Notes: generated by a model not told the origin, from the letters alone. Numbered from the stretch's first letter, positions 55,016-64,000 are shown. The stretch is DNA of 64,000 nucleotides from Hoeflea ulvae (GCF_026619435.1 NZ_JAOVZQ010000001.1:7501-71500); one strand, 5' to 3'. Numbers and translations are program-made.

Positions 55016-55786
55016 ATGACAAGCCTCATGATCGACCAGTTTTCCTGCCGGCAGGACAATTTTGGCGTCCTTCTGCACGATCCGCTGACCGGAGAAACCG
55101 CCAGCATCGACGCGCCGGACGGAACCGTCATCGCCGATGAGCTCAGGCAGCGCAACTGGCGACTCACCCATCTGCTGGTCACGCACCACCATCCGGATCA
55201 TGTCGAAGGCATTGCCGCCCTGGCGGAGGCCTACTCGCCGAAAGTCATTGGACCGTCCGCCGAGGCCGGCAAGATCGCCGGTCTGACCCAGACGGTCAGT
55301 GACGGCGACACATTCGAATTTGCCGGCAGAACAGTGAAGGTCATCACAACGCCAGGCCATACGGCGGGGCATATCTGTTTCTACATTGCGGACGAGGATT
55401 TGCTGTTTGCAGGCGACACGCTGTTTGCGCTTGGCTGCGGCCGGCTGTTTGAAGGCTCGCCCGAGGACATGTTCGGCTCGCTTGCCCGTCTCGGCGACCT
55501 TCCCGACCAGACCCGGGTCTATTGCGGGCATGAATACACCCAGTCCAATGGCCGTTTCGCCGTCACCGTCGACCCCGACAATGACGAACTCGCCAAACGC
55601 ATGGAAGACATCACAGACATGCGCGCCAAGGGGCTCGCGACCCTTCCGACCACCATCGGCTTTGAAAAGCGCACCAACCCCTTCATGCGCTGCGGCGATC
55701 CGTCCATCCGCCGGCATCTCGGCATGGAGGCCGCCAGCGACGTCGAGGTCTTTGCCGATCTGCGCCGGCGCAAGGATCATTTCTGA
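55016..55786 (+). CDS. gloB: Hydroxyacylglutathione hydrolase (glyoxalase II)
   Basis: GloB hydrolyses S-lactoylglutathione, completing methylglyoxal detoxification. The 256-residue protein has the metallo-beta-lactamase motif THHHPDH (56-62), GHTAGH, the AGDTLFALGCGRLFEG metal loop and YCGHEYT, followed by the C-terminal glutathione-binding domain. GGAG lies before the ATG at 55016. The cupin gene starts at its stop codon (overlap of one base). It diverges from the GST gene. All zinc ligands are present. Confidence 0.97.
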   Translation: MTSLMIDQFSCRQDNFGVLLHDPLTGETASIDAPDGTVIADELRQRNWRLTHLLVTHHHPDHVEGIAALAEAYSPKVIGPSAEAGKIAGLTQTVSDGDTFEFAGRTVKVITTPGHTAGHICFYIADEDLLFAGDTLFALGCGRLFEGSPEDMFGSLARLGDLPDQTRVYCGHEYTQSNGRFAVTVDPDNDELAKRMEDITDMRAKGLATLPTTIGFEKRTNPFMRCGDPSIRRHLGMEAASDVEVFADLRRRKDHF

Positions 55787-56259
55787 TGATGGATCCGGTC
55801 CTCACCGCACGCGAGATCATCGCCACGCTCGACATGCGCGCGCATCCCGAGGGCGGCTGGTACCAGGAAACCTTCCGCGACACCGAAGGCGGCGAGCGCG
55901 GCCATTCGACGGCGATCTACTATCTGCTGGAAGGCGGCGACTGCTCGCACTGGCACCGCGTCACCGATGCCGCCGAAATCTGGCACTGGTACGGTGGCGG
56001 ACCGCTGGCGTTGACATTATCCGCCGACGGCTGCAACGCCCAGTCCCACCGGCTCGGCATGAACCTCGTCGCGGGCGAACGGCCGCAGCTTGTCGTGCCG
56101 GCCAATTGCTGGCAGACCGCCGCCTCGCTCGGGGCGTGGACGCTGGTCGGCTGCACGGTGGCGCCGGGATTTGAATTTTCCAAATTTGAAATGGCGCCGC
56201 CCGATTGGCGCCCGTCACCTTTTGAAGGCGCGCCGGTCAGGCCAGAAGGCCAAGGGTGA
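55786..56259 (+). CDS. Cupin domain-containing protein (DUF985)
   Basis: The 157-residue protein is a DUF985 cupin: AHPEGGWYQETFRD, STAIYYLLEGGDCSHWHRV and the C-terminal TLVGCTVAPGFEFSKFEM are diagnostic. The fold is a small beta-barrel that may bind metal through the His residues. The molecular function is unknown. Its ATG overlaps the gloB stop, so it is translationally coupled to gloB. It converges with the lysoplasmalogenase-like gene and overlaps its end by about 20 bp. Confidence 0.92.
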   Translation: MMDPVLTAREIIATLDMRAHPEGGWYQETFRDTEGGERGHSTAIYYLLEGGDCSHWHRVTDAAEIWHWYGGGPLALTLSADGCNAQSHRLGMNLVAGERPQLVVPANCWQTAASLGAWTLVGCTVAPGFEFSKFEMAPPDWRPSPFEGAPVRPEGQG

Positions 56260-56884
56260 TCAAGGCCTGGCCCGCATAATACAGGATCCACACCGCCGGG
56301 CTGCTCAGCCGCCGCAACCGGCTTGCCTCGGCCATGAGGAATTTCTCCGACCCCACAATGGCGTCAGACGCCATGAACAGCCCCACGCCGAGCAGCACCA
56401 GTCCGCCAAGCGTGACGCCGCCCAGCCCCATCACCGCGATCGCCAGCACATAGGCCGCCACCGGCAGCGCCAGCGGTCCGGCCTTGCGCACCATCACGAA
56501 CCCCATCACCAGCGCGAAGCCCGCCACCGCCAGCAGGCCGGGCAGCGGTGCCGTGGCAAGCCCGGGACCTGACGACAAAAACAGCACCGCATAGGCCACA
56601 TGCGCGGCGAGGAAACTGCCGAGCCCGCCCAGAAACGCCACATCGCCCTCATGCGCCAGGAACGCGTCGCCAAGCGCCGACAAGATCAGTGCCAGCGCCA
56701 GCAGCTTCGGCCCGCCCGCAACCAGCGTCAGCCCCGCCAGCGCGGCCACAGCCAGCGTCTTGGCCACGGTCCGCACAAGCGAGGTCGGCCGGTCGAGCAT
56801 GGCCAGATACAGGATGAAGCCAAGGCCCGAGACCGCCAAAAGGAGAATTTCCCGAAGCGCAAGGGTTTGCAGAAATCCGGTCAA
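56237..56884 (-). CDS. Lysoplasmalogenase family membrane protein (YhhN)
   Basis: The 215-residue membrane protein has about eight helices and the YhhN/TMEM86 segment LALALILSALGDAFLAHEG, then DAIVGSEKFL near the end. TMEM86 proteins hydrolyse the vinyl-ether bond of lysoplasmalogens; the bacterial substrate is uncertain. I take the TTG at 56884 as start, since it overlaps the EamA stop (TTGA) and gives the full first helix (GFLQTLALREILLL). An internal ATG at 56800 would lose that helix. It forms an operon with the EamA gene. Confidence 0.87.
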   Translation of the reverse strand: MTGFLQTLALREILLLAVSGLGFILYLAMLDRPTSLVRTVAKTLAVAALAGLTLVAGGPKLLALALILSALGDAFLAHEGDVAFLGGLGSFLAAHVAYAVLFLSSGPGLATAPLPGLLAVAGFALVMGFVMVRKAGPLALPVAAYVLAIAVMGLGGVTLGGLVLLGVGLFMASDAIVGSEKFLMAEASRLRRLSSPAVWILYYAGQALITLGLLA

Positions 56885-57756
56885 GGCTTCGCCTTCCCCC
56901 GCAGAAAGTCCTTGGCCGCCAGAAAGGCACCGCCGGTGATCAGCAGACAGGCAAGCAGAATGCCGAAGGTCGCCTGGCCATGGCCGAACAGGATCAGGAT
57001 CAGTGTCGACAGCAGCGGTGCCGCGTAACTTGCCACGCCCAGAACCTGGATATCGCCCTTCTTGACCCCGTAATCCCAGGCATAAAACGCCAGCCCGACC
57101 GGACCGAGGCCAAGACCGAGCACCGCCAGCCACTGACCGGTGGTGTCAGGCCATATGGTGGTTTCCAGCAGCAGGTGGCACAGCGCCGAGAACACCGCCG
57201 AGATCATGCAGAAGCCGACAATGACATCGGTCGAGATTGCCCCGAAGCGCCGTGAAATCAGCGAATAGGCCGACCAGGTCAGCGCGCACAGCACTGCTGC
57301 CCCGTAACCGAGCAGGCTGCCGCCGCCAAATTCCCCTTCCGCCCCGCCGGTCAGGATCAGCGCGGTTCCCGCGAGCCCCATCAGCGCACCGACCACATGG
57401 TGCCAGCCTAGCCGTTCGCCCGGTAGCAGGGCCGAGCCGACCACGATCAGCAGCGGCCACATATAGGCGATCAACCCGGCCTCCACGGCGGGCGCGTTTC
57501 TCAGGGCGGTGAAATAGAGAAAGTGATAGCCGAACAGGCCGAACAGGCCGAGCGCCCACACCTTGGCCGGCTGCCGGAACGCCTTGAACCGGGCCGGTTC
57601 GCGGATCATCGCTGCCAGCCCGATCAGCGAGCCGATCAGAAAGCAGATCGCGGAGAGCTGAAATGGCGGCATTGTGCCCGAAGCCGCGGTCAGGACCGCC
57701 AGCGCCGACCACATCATTACGGCTGAAAAGCCGATCAATGTCGGAATGTTCGTCAA
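56881..57756 (-). CDS. EamA family transporter (drug/metabolite superfamily, YddG-like)
   Basis: The 291-residue protein has about ten membrane helices forming two EamA repeats: the first includes GLFGYHFLYFTALRNAPAVEAG, the second VGLAFYAWDYGVKKGD. The latter motif is typical of the YddG aromatic amino-acid exporter branch. Efflux of aromatic amino acids or related metabolites is therefore likely, but substrate is not proved. The lysoplasmalogenase-like gene begins inside its stop codon. The start MTNIPTLIGFSAV at 57756 fits homologues. Confidence 0.9.
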   Translation of the reverse strand: MTNIPTLIGFSAVMMWSALAVLTAASGTMPPFQLSAICFLIGSLIGLAAMIREPARFKAFRQPAKVWALGLFGLFGYHFLYFTALRNAPAVEAGLIAYMWPLLIVVGSALLPGERLGWHHVVGALMGLAGTALILTGGAEGEFGGGSLLGYGAAVLCALTWSAYSLISRRFGAISTDVIVGFCMISAVFSALCHLLLETTIWPDTTGQWLAVLGLGLGPVGLAFYAWDYGVKKGDIQVLGVASYAAPLLSTLILILFGHGQATFGILLACLLITGGAFLAAKDFLRGKAKP

Positions 57757-57823
57757 ACGTCGTCCCCCGCGCCTGCCGCGATGCGGTTGCGCCCCTGCCT
57801 GGTCAGATTGTCAATTGCAGGGC

Positions 57824-58612
57824 TTAGCCGCCAAATCGGGTGGCCGCAACGATGACCTGTCCGATTTTTGTCGGCACCTTGGCATAGACCGGTGCGTAAA
57901 ACCCGCCCGGCTCGTGCTTGGCGTACCAGACCTCCATTGTCTTGAGCTCGCGCAGATATCGGATTCCGGAAGATCCCGTCCGGTACCCGGATTTGGGATC
58001 GAAGCGGATGGCGCAGACGATGGCATCACCGGCAAAGCCCTTGGTCCGGAAGGGGCGCACGCCCTTGGGGGTCAGATGCAGCGTCACCCGCGACTGGCCG
58101 TCAAAGATCGGCAGGCTGCGCGGACAGACCTTCGAGCCGGCCGGAAACACCATGCCCGAGAGCGGATCGAGCACCGCGCGCAGATCCGCGGCCGATACCG
58201 GCACCCAGTCCGCCGATGCCTTTTTCGGCTTCGGAAAATTGGTCGCCGATGTCACGTTGCCGCCGCCATCGAACTTGATGCCGATCCGGTGCGCCCGCTT
58301 GTCGGTGGAATAGGCAACCCGGAAGTTCGACGCCAGCAACCTGTCCTTGGTCAGCTTACCCGTCACGCTGGCCTCGCCGCGCGCCTTTGATATGATGTCG
58401 GACAGCGCCGAGGTGCGCATTTCTCCGGTGATCTCATAGGACCTGCCGTCGATCACCGTGACAAAGCTGGCATAGGCCACCGGAAAACCGATCAGCGTCA
58501 CTGAATATTCGGACCGGATCGTGACCGGCTCCGCCACGGCATGTCCCTGCCAGGCTGGCACCAGCAGCATCGCCCCGGTCAGGGCTGCAAAGACGGTTCC
58601 GGCGCGACCCAT
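57824..58612 (-). CDS. DUF3108 domain-containing secreted protein
   Basis: The 262-residue protein begins with a signal peptide (MGRAGTVFAALTGAMLLVPA), cut probably after AVA. The DUF3108 domain follows with YSVTLIGFPVAYASFVTVIDG and RYLRELKTMEVWY. These periplasmic proteins have a lipocalin-like barrel, possibly binding lipids; function is not established. Two cysteines (VCPRSL and IVCAIRF) may form a disulfide. It is divergent from rpmB across 330 bp. A clear single-gene unit. Confidence 0.9.
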   Translation of the reverse strand: MGRAGTVFAALTGAMLLVPAWQGHAVAEPVTIRSEYSVTLIGFPVAYASFVTVIDGRSYEITGEMRTSALSDIISKARGEASVTGKLTKDRLLASNFRVAYSTDKRAHRIGIKFDGGGNVTSATNFPKPKKASADWVPVSAADLRAVLDPLSGMVFPAGSKVCPRSLPIFDGQSRVTLHLTPKGVRPFRTKGFAGDAIVCAIRFDPKSGYRTGSSGIRYLRELKTMEVWYAKHEPGGFYAPVYAKVPTKIGQVIVAATRFGG

Positions 58613-58825
58613 GCATGTTCTCCATTCTCAACCAGGTGACACCCTCCCCCGGTCAGCCTTGCCGGGAGATCGAAGCGGGCACATCCATCGCGCCCCGGCT
58701 GGTTCACCGGCATGCGGACGCGATCAGGCTTGTCGCAGATTGCGTCATTTCCATGCCTGCGGCGACAAAAATCAGCTATGATGGCTCCCGGACCACACAT
58801 TAGCCGGTTTCGCCGCCTTCCCGGC

Positions 58826-58854
58826 TTGACGCGGCCCGCTGGTCTGACTATAGA
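58826..58854 (+). promoter_or_regulatory. Sigma-70 promoter of rpmB in the 58613-58943 intergenic region
   Basis: TTGACG (58826-58831) and TATAGA (58849-58854) are spaced by 17 nt, leaving a leader of about 80 nt before rpmB. The remaining part of this 331-bp gap shows no gene. Confidence 0.75.
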
Positions 58855-58943
58855 CACGCGACTTCCGATAAAGGCCTGCGGTCCTTTGGGTGAGCCTCAA
58901 GTTTGGCTCGGCCCGTCCGCCGGCAAGAGATAATAGGTGCAAT

Positions 58944-59240
58944 ATGTCCCGCAGCTGTGAATTGACCGGCAAGGCTGTTCAGTCTGGAAACAATGTCAGC
59001 CACGCCAACAACCGGACACGTCGCCGGTTCTTGCCGAACCTGTGCAACGTGACGCTGATCTCCGACGCACTTGGCCAGCGTTACCGTCTTCGTATTTCTG
59101 CCTACGCCCTGCGTACGGTTGAACATCGTGGCGGCCTCGACGCATTCCTGACCAAGGCCAAGGATGCTGAGCTTTCGATGCGCGCCCGCTTGCTCAAGCG
59201 GCAGATCGCCAAGAAGCTTGTCGAAAACGTTGCCGCCTGA
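58944..59240 (+). CDS. rpmB: 50S ribosomal protein L28
   Basis: L28 is a small protein of the large ribosomal subunit. The 98-residue protein begins [20 protein letters not shown], with the family signature for L28 and a basic C-terminus ([18 protein letters not shown]). Alphaproteobacterial L28 is about this length. It is expressed from its own strong promoter and ends at a hairpin terminator. The usual partner rpmG (L33) is not adjacent. It is a reliable phylogenetic marker. Confidence 0.98.
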   Translation: MSRSCELTGKAVQSGNNVSHANNRTRRRFLPNLCNVTLISDALGQRYRLRISAYALRTVEHRGGLDAFLTKAKDAELSMRARLLKRQIAKKLVENVAA

Positions 59241-59268
59241 GCAGGGCTGACGTTTTATCGTTTATGAT

Positions 59269-59298
59269 GGCGGGCCTCTGGCCCGCCTTCATGTTTTT
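59269..59298 (+). terminator. Rho-independent terminator of rpmB
   Basis: GGCGGGCC (59269-59276) pairs perfectly with GGCCCGCC (59280-59287) around a 3-nt loop, followed by a T-rich tail. It separates rpmB from the yhhQ leader. Confidence 0.85.
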
Positions 59299-59300
59299 CC

Positions 59301-59333
59301 GCTGGTGGCATCAACCCAGGATAAAAAAATGCG
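59301..59333 (+). promoter_or_regulatory. Candidate preQ1-I riboswitch at the yhhQ start
   Basis: P1 is CTGG (59302-59305) with CCAG (59316-59319). The loop TGGCATCAAC between them resembles that of preQ1-I aptamers. An A-rich tail (GATAAAAAA) follows. A pseudoknot forms between GCAT (59308-59311) and ATGC (59329-59332), the latter containing the ATG start. The AGGA ribosome site lies inside the P1 strand. Ligand binding would therefore block translation. The preQ1-I class is known to precede queuosine-precursor transporters of this family. Confidence 0.7.
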
Positions 59334-59955
59334 AATGATCACTTCCATACTCCCGTTCATGGCGGTCATGGCCGCTGTTGTCGTGGCCTCGAACTTCCTG
59401 GTCCAGTTCCCGGTTGATGTCACGCTCGGCGCGCTCAATCTCGCCGACCTGCTGACCTGGGGCGCCTTCACCTATCCGATCGCCTTCCTGGTGACAGACC
59501 TGGCAAACCGCCGGTTCGGCCCGCAGACCGCCCGCATCGTGGTGTTTTCCGGCTTTGTCATCGCCGTCGCCTTGTCGGTCTGGCTGGCCACGCCGCGCAT
59601 CGCCGTGGCATCGGGCTCGGCATTCCTGGTGGCCCAGCTTCTCGACGTCTCGATCTTCGACCGGCTGCGCAACCGGGTCTGGTGGCTGCCGCCGCTGGTC
59701 TCCACGATCATCGGCTCAAGCCTCGACACGCTCATCTTTTTCAGCCTGGCCTTCTCGCAAGCCGGGGGCATCATCGGCCCCGGCGACGCATTCGCCAGCG
59801 AAGCCGCGCCATTGCTCGGCCTGTTCGCCCTGGAGGCGCCGCGCTGGCTGTCCTGGGCCCTGGGCGACCTCGGTGTCAAGATGATCGTCGGGCTCGCCAT
59901 GCTGGCGCCCTATGGCATGCTGATGCCGGTTCTGGCCGCAGAGCGCCGCGCCTGA
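59329..59955 (+). CDS. Queuosine precursor transporter (VUT/YhhQ family)
   Basis: This membrane protein imports queuosine precursors such as preQ0/preQ1 in the COG1738 family. The 208-residue protein has about six helices (LPFMAVMAAVVVASNFLVQF first) with the motif TYPIAFLVTDLANRRFGPQTAR typical of the family. The start is the ATG at 59329 with AGGA 7 nt upstream; a GTG at 59305 would lie inside the aptamer stem and is rejected. It sits after the rpmB terminator. A preQ1-I-like element directly precedes it. GluQ, which needs queuosine, is also in the window. Confidence 0.92.
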   Translation: MRMITSILPFMAVMAAVVVASNFLVQFPVDVTLGALNLADLLTWGAFTYPIAFLVTDLANRRFGPQTARIVVFSGFVIAVALSVWLATPRIAVASGSAFLVAQLLDVSIFDRLRNRVWWLPPLVSTIIGSSLDTLIFFSLAFSQAGGIIGPGDAFASEAAPLLGLFALEAPRWLSWALGDLGVKMIVGLAMLAPYGMLMPVLAAERRA

Positions 59956-59970
59956 TCCGGCTATCCCGGC

Positions 59971-60996
59971 CTACTTCGCCTCGCCCATGTAGCGGAACTC
60001 GAGAATCAGGTTCCGTTGCAGGATCGAGTGATTGTCGTCAGAGACCAGCGTGACATAGATCTGGCCTTCGGCATCGGTGCTGACATCCAGCCCTTCCATA
60101 TTGTCGATCTGATCGCCGAAATCGGCTTCCAGAATGACCGGACCGTCCACCAGGTTGCCCACGCCCAAGCGGCTGCCGTCGATCCTGCGAATCCGCATAC
60201 CGACGCCTTCGGCGATCGAGAAGCGGCGTTCAAGCAGCAGCAGATCGCCATTGGGCAGGAAATCGCCATCGGTGACATCAAAAGGCGGATGGCGCTTGAC
60301 GAAGAACACCCCGGTGGAACGGCCACTGAGGATCGCCGCATAGATATCGCCGCTGGCGTTGAGACTTTTTTCCGATACCGCAATGACGGCGCCTGCCAGC
60401 GGAGAGGCCGGTGGCGCCACCGCAATGGCTTCGAGCCCGCGATTGTGGCGAAGTTCCTTGAGCGGGATCACCACCGGGAGCGAGCCGAGCGGTTTGGACT
60501 TGCCCGGCGCCATGGCCGGATAGATATCCACGCGGCTCACCCGTTCGAAACTGACCAGCGCCTCGTCGCCGCGCAGGGCCAGCCCCTCGGCATCGAATTT
60601 CCATTTTTCGTCCGAGCTGTCGCCATTCGCGCCGATGATCGGCGAGACCGAGAAATCCGTCACCCCGATCAGCCTGCCCTTGTCGTCACGCTCGAACCGC
60701 CCGGCATACCAGTTGCCCGTGTCCATGACGCCGAGAAACCGGCCCCTGTCCTCAGCCAGCCGGATCGCGGACATCGCTCCCAGCGACTGGTGTGAGGAGC
60801 TCAGCTCCAGACCGCCGGTAAACTCGAAAGCGCCGAAGCGGATCTCGTCCGACCCGACCCTGAAATTCGGGATCAGCCGCGAGCGGATCTGCAGTGTTTC
60901 ATCATCTGCGCGAAGCGGTAGCGCCGTGGTGGCGGTCAGCAGCGCAACAACGCCGGCGATCAGCCCCAGCCGGACCATGACCCTGGCGGCGCTCAC
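59971..60996 (-). CDS. Esterase-like activity of phytase family protein
   Basis: The 341-residue protein starts at GTG 60996 with a signal peptide ([20 protein letters not shown], cut after LRA). The mature part has the phytase-esterase beta-propeller features: [40 protein letters not shown] and [21 protein letters not shown]. Enzymatic activity is not proved for this family; acidic metal-binding loops are visible. Its GTG overlaps the cobT stop, so it is coupled to cobT, a conserved rhizobial order with no known functional reason. Confidence 0.92.
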   Translation of the reverse strand: MSAARVMVRLGLIAGVVALLTATTALPLRADDETLQIRSRLIPNFRVGSDEIRFGAFEFTGGLELSSSHQSLGAMSAIRLAEDRGRFLGVMDTGNWYAGRFERDDKGRLIGVTDFSVSPIIGANGDSSDEKWKFDAEGLALRGDEALVSFERVSRVDIYPAMAPGKSKPLGSLPVVIPLKELRHNRGLEAIAVAPPASPLAGAVIAVSEKSLNASGDIYAAILSGRSTGVFFVKRHPPFDVTDGDFLPNGDLLLLERRFSIAEGVGMRIRRIDGSRLGVGNLVDGPVILEADFGDQIDNMEGLDVSTDAEGQIYVTLVSDDNHSILQRNLILEFRYMGEAK

Positions 60997-62894
60997 GCCC
61001 GCTTGCGCCCGCCACGGGCCTTGGGATCGCCACCTTCATCGGCAAACAGCGCCGCCAGCTGCTCGGTCATGGCGCCGGCCAGTTCCTCGGCATCGACAAT
61101 TGTCACCGCGCGGCGGTAATAGCGGGTCACGTCATGACCGATCCCGATGGCGAGCAATTCGACCGAAGAGCGGGTTTCGATCTCCTCGATCACCGCCCGC
61201 AAATGCCGCTCGAGATAATTTCCCGGATTGACCGACAAGGTCGAATCATCGACCGGCGCGCCATCGGAGATCATCATCAGGATCTTGCGCTGCTCGGGCC
61301 GCTTGGTCAGCCGCGAATGCGCCCAGATCAGCGCTTCGCCGTCGATGTTTTCCTTGAGCAGGCCTTCGCGCATCATCAGACCGAGATTGCGCCGCGCCCG
61401 GCGCCAGGGTGCGTCGGCGGACTTGTAGACGATGTGACGCAAATCATTGAGCCGGCCCGGCGTTGCCGGCTTGCCGCCGGTCAGCCATTTCTCGCGGCTC
61501 TGGCCGCCCTTCCAGGCCTTGGTGGTAAAGCCCAGCAGCTCCACCTTGACGCCGCAACGTTCCAGCGTGCGCGCGAGGATGTCGGCGCAGGTGGCAGCCA
61601 CGGTGATCGGCCGGCCCCGCATCGAGCCGGAATTGTCGATCAGCAGCGTCACCACGGTGTCGCGGAAATTGGTGTCGCGTTCCATCTTGAACGACAGCGG
61701 CTGCATCGGGTCGATGATCATCCGGGTCAGCCGCGCGCTGTCGAGATAGCCTTCCTCGAGATCGAAATCCCAGGCCCGGTTCTGCTGCGCCATCAGCCGG
61801 CGCTGCAGCCGGTTGGCCAGCCGTCCGACCACGCCCTGCAGATGCGCCAGTTGCTTGTCGAGAAAGGCGCGCAGCCGCTCGAGCTCGGCTTCCTCGCACA
61901 GTTCCTCGGCCGAGATTTCCTCGTCAAACTCGGTGGTGAACACCTTGTAGTCGATCTTGGTGTTGAGATCCTCGAAGGGATCGTTCGACTTGCGGGTTTC
62001 GCCCGGCGTGTCGGCATCCTCGTCGCTGTCGTCGATGGTGTCGTCGTCGCCGGCTTCGGCGCCGTCCATCTCGCCGGTGTCCATCTGCTCGTCAGAGGCT
62101 TCGTTCTCGTCGGCCGGGGCTGCGTCGGAACCTGCATCCTCCTGGGATGACTGCTCGTTCTCTTCCTGGCTGCGCGGCTGATCCTCGTCGGACACCTCGT
62201 CCTGGTCTTCCTGCTCGCTGTCGTCGTCGCCGTAATCCTCGGCCATCTCCATGGCCGACAGCATTTCCCGCACCACGCGGGCAAAGGCCTGCTGGTCCTC
62301 GACCGAACCCTCGAGCGTGTCGAGTACCGTGCCGGCCTTGCCCTCGATGAAATCGCGCCACAGCTCGACAACCTGTCCGGACGATTGCGGCGGCGCCCGG
62401 CCTGTCAGCTTTTCGCGCACCATCAGCGCCACGGCTTCTTCAAGCGGCGCATCCTCCCGACTGACGATGCCGCTGTAATTGGCCCGCTGGTACTTGTCGT
62501 CCAGCATCGAGGCGAGATTGTCGCCGACGCCGGTCATCCGCCGCGCACCGATGGCCTCGACCCGGGCCTGCTCGACGGCGTCATAGACGGCGCGGGCATC
62601 CGGGCCTTCCGGTGCCATGCGGGCATGGACTGCATCATCGTGGCAGGCCTTGCGCAATGCCATCGAATCGCCAAGACCGCGGGTGACGGCAAAGTCATTG
62701 CGGGTCGGCCGCTTGGGCAGGTCGGGAAGCCGGACCCGGTCCGCGGACATGCCCGGCTTGTCATTGCCGAAGGTGACCTCGAGCTCGTGGTCACCGGCAA
62801 TCGCGCGGACACATCCCGTCAGCGCCCGGCGGAACGGCTCGGCGTCTACGGTGCCATTTGGCTTTGGTCGAGTGTTGTCGCCGCGTCCGGCCAT
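60993..62894 (-). CDS. cobT: Cobaltochelatase subunit CobT
   Basis: CobT with CobS and CobN inserts cobalt in aerobic cobalamin synthesis, using ATP. The 633-residue protein has an N-terminal domain, a long acidic linker with many Asp/Glu ([12 protein letters not shown]), and a C-terminal von Willebrand A domain with the metal site DNSGSMRG. Length matches homologues. It lies 11 bp after cobS on the same strand, forming the AAA+ and VWA pair. CobN is not in the window. The phytase-esterase-like gene follows, overlapping by four bases. Confidence 0.97.
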   Translation of the reverse strand: MAGRGDNTRPKPNGTVDAEPFRRALTGCVRAIAGDHELEVTFGNDKPGMSADRVRLPDLPKRPTRNDFAVTRGLGDSMALRKACHDDAVHARMAPEGPDARAVYDAVEQARVEAIGARRMTGVGDNLASMLDDKYQRANYSGIVSREDAPLEEAVALMVREKLTGRAPPQSSGQVVELWRDFIEGKAGTVLDTLEGSVEDQQAFARVVREMLSAMEMAEDYGDDDSEQEDQDEVSDEDQPRSQEENEQSSQEDAGSDAAPADENEASDEQMDTGEMDGAEAGDDDTIDDSDEDADTPGETRKSNDPFEDLNTKIDYKVFTTEFDEEISAEELCEEAELERLRAFLDKQLAHLQGVVGRLANRLQRRLMAQQNRAWDFDLEEGYLDSARLTRMIIDPMQPLSFKMERDTNFRDTVVTLLIDNSGSMRGRPITVAATCADILARTLERCGVKVELLGFTTKAWKGGQSREKWLTGGKPATPGRLNDLRHIVYKSADAPWRRARRNLGLMMREGLLKENIDGEALIWAHSRLTKRPEQRKILMMISDGAPVDDSTLSVNPGNYLERHLRAVIEEIETRSSVELLAIGIGHDVTRYYRRAVTIVDAEELAGAMTEQLAALFADEGGDPKARGGRKRA

Positions 62895-62905
62895 GGCAGG
62901 ATCCG

Positions 62906-63901
62906 TCAGGCGCTGGCGCTGAGAACGATATTGGCAGCGCTTTCCTTCAACTCGACGCCGAACGCCCGTTGATAGTGTTCAGCCACCAGCGCGCGTTCCA
63001 GCTCGTCGCACTTGTTGAGGAAGGTCAGACGGAAGGCGAAGGCCACGTCCCCGAAGATCTCGGCGTTTTCCGCCCAGGTAATCACGGTCCGCGGGCTCAT
63101 CACCGTCGACAGATCGCCATTGATGAAGGAGGACCGGGTCATGTCGGCCACCCGCACCATGCGCGAGATCGTGTCGCGACCGTCGCCCTTGGCGAATTCC
63201 TTGACCTTGGAGGCGACGATGTCGACCTCCTGGTCATGCGGCAGATAGTTCAGCGTGGTCACGATCGACCAGCGGTCCATCTGCGCCTGGTTGATCTGCT
63301 GGGTGCCGTGATAGAGTCCGGTGGTGTCGCCCAGGCCAACGGTGTTGGCGGTGGCGAACAGGCGGAATGCCGGGTGTGGCCGGATGACGCGGCTCTGGTC
63401 GAGCAATGTCAGGCGGCCCGAGGATTCCAGCACCCGCTGGATCACGAACATCACGTCCGGGCGGCCGGCGTCATATTCGTCAAACACCAGCGCGACATTG
63501 TGCTGATAGGCCCAGGGCAGGATCCCGTCCTTGAATTCGGTGATCTGCAGCCCGTCGCGCACCACGATGGCGTCCTTGCCGACGAGATCGATGCGGCTGA
63601 CATGGCTGTCGAGATTGACGCGCACGCAGGGCCAGTTGAGCCGGGCGGCAACCTGTTCGATATGGGTCGACTTGCCGGTGCCGTGATAGCCGGAGACCAT
63701 CACCCGGCGGTTGTGGGCAAAGCCTGCGAGAATGGCGAGCGTGGTGTCGCGGTCAAACAGGTAATCCGGATCCAGGTCAGGCACATAGGAGTCGCGCTCC
63801 TTGTAGGCCGGGACAGAGATGTCCGAATCAATGCCAAACACCTCACGCACATTGACGGTGGTGTCGGGCAGGTTGGTTATGTCGAGGTCGATCTTGCTCA
63901 T
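62906..63901 (-). CDS. cobS: Cobaltochelatase subunit CobS
   Basis: CobS is the MoxR-type AAA+ ATPase that powers cobalt insertion. The 331-residue protein has Walker [10 protein letters not shown] (71-79), Walker [11 protein letters not shown] and the sensor region [11 protein letters not shown] use the ATG at 63901 with GGAG 5 nt upstream; the ATG at 63904 is too close to it. It heads the cobS-cobT-esterase operon. A near-perfect inverted repeat lies 54 bp upstream. No B12 riboswitch is visible in the 99 bp shown. Confidence 0.97.
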   Translation of the reverse strand: MSKIDLDITNLPDTTVNVREVFGIDSDISVPAYKERDSYVPDLDPDYLFDRDTTLAILAGFAHNRRVMVSGYHGTGKSTHIEQVAARLNWPCVRVNLDSHVSRIDLVGKDAIVVRDGLQITEFKDGILPWAYQHNVALVFDEYDAGRPDVMFVIQRVLESSGRLTLLDQSRVIRPHPAFRLFATANTVGLGDTTGLYHGTQQINQAQMDRWSIVTTLNYLPHDQEVDIVASKVKEFAKGDGRDTISRMVRVADMTRSSFINGDLSTVMSPRTVITWAENAEIFGDVAFAFRLTFLNKCDELERALVAEHYQRAFGVELKESAANIVLSASA

Positions 63902-63954
63902 CATGTCTCCAAGGCCTGGCTTTCAAGCTCGCTGGCCGTCTCTCCTGTCCGATC

Positions 63955-63978
63955 CTGCTTAGACTGTTCGCTTAGCAG
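63955..63978. repeat. Inverted repeat upstream of cobS
   Basis: CTGCTTAG (63955-63962) and CTTAGCAG (63971-63978) form an 8-bp inverted repeat with one mismatch and an 8-nt spacer, 54 bp before the cobS start. It may be an operator. Confidence 0.4.
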
Positions 63979-64000
63979 AAACCAGACTGCTTTAACAATT

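Noticed and set aside
59305..59328. GTG start for yhhQ at 59305
   Set aside because: It lies in the aptamer stem without a ribosome site; the ATG at 59329 has AGGA at 7 nt.
1..64000. Mobile elements, integrases, phage or defence genes
   Set aside because: None was found; gene order is conserved core-genome order with uniform base composition.

Overview
The window is a GC-rich, gene-dense chromosomal segment of an alphaproteobacterium of the order Hyphomicrobiales (Rhizobiales), most like the Rhizobiaceae/Hoeflea group. This is inferred from gene content and order: lysC-ptsP-prfA-prmC-DUF4167 followed by clpB, tlpA/argH divergent and followed by lptM-lysA, a TIGR02302-type protein next to a CpdR-like regulator and hpt, ftsE-ftsX-ydcF-plsC, etfB-etfA-3-hydroxybutyryl-CoA dehydrogenase, and aerobic cobaltochelatase cobS-cobT. 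No insertion sequence, prophage, CRISPR array, integron or defence island is visible. This is core genome, not an accessory island.

Layout. Bases 1-11120 hold the end of an M23 peptidase, then a minus-strand series for protein quality control and translation termination (clpB, DUF4167, prmC, prfA), the nitrogen-PTS enzyme ptsP and aspartokinase lysC. Bases 11313-19707 hold ubiG, DUF1178, a nitrilase-family hydrolase, grxC, comF, a methyltransferase, an orphan Flp pilin, mutT, a GNAT enzyme, a frameshifted argJ and a parvulin. Bases 19961-27328 hold secA, a polysaccharide flippase, a CelD/BcsL-type acetyltransferase and an acyl-CoA synthetase. A tRNA-Leu(CAA) lies at 27486-27570. Bases 27756-33924 carry membrane and repair functions, gluQ, an SDR, a HIG1-type protein, a PduO-type adenosyltransferase and a rhomboid protease.

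Bases 34160-44509 hold etfBA, hbd, tlpA, argH, lptM, lysA, the large TIGR02302-type protein and cpdR. Bases 44715-53272 hold hpt, an unknown membrane protein, ftsEX, ydcF, plsC, chaC, DUF2125, tyrC and hisC. Bases 53354-63901 hold small-molecule and stress enzymes (methyltransferase, GST, gloB, cupin, lysoplasmalogenase, EamA, DUF3108), rpmB, yhhQ, an esterase-like phytase protein, cobT and cobS.

How genes connect: lysC and lysA are two steps of the aspartate/diaminopimelate pathway, argJ and argH belong to arginine synthesis, and hisC and tyrC to histidine/aromatic amino acids. cobS, cobT and the adenosyltransferase belong to aerobic cobalamin assembly. cpdR plus a perfect TTAA-N7-TTAAC box before ftsE point to the CtrA cell-cycle circuit.

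Most notable observations: (1) a compact preQ1-I-like riboswitch before the queuosine-precursor transporter yhhQ, whose pseudoknot would include the start codon; (2) CtrA-type boxes before ftsE and before the pilin region; (3) three single-base frameshifts (two in argJ, one in the DUF4167 gene), each beside a short homopolymer, suggesting sequence errors rather than gene decay; (4) strict palindromes before etfB and cpdR. I found no convincing new multi-gene system.
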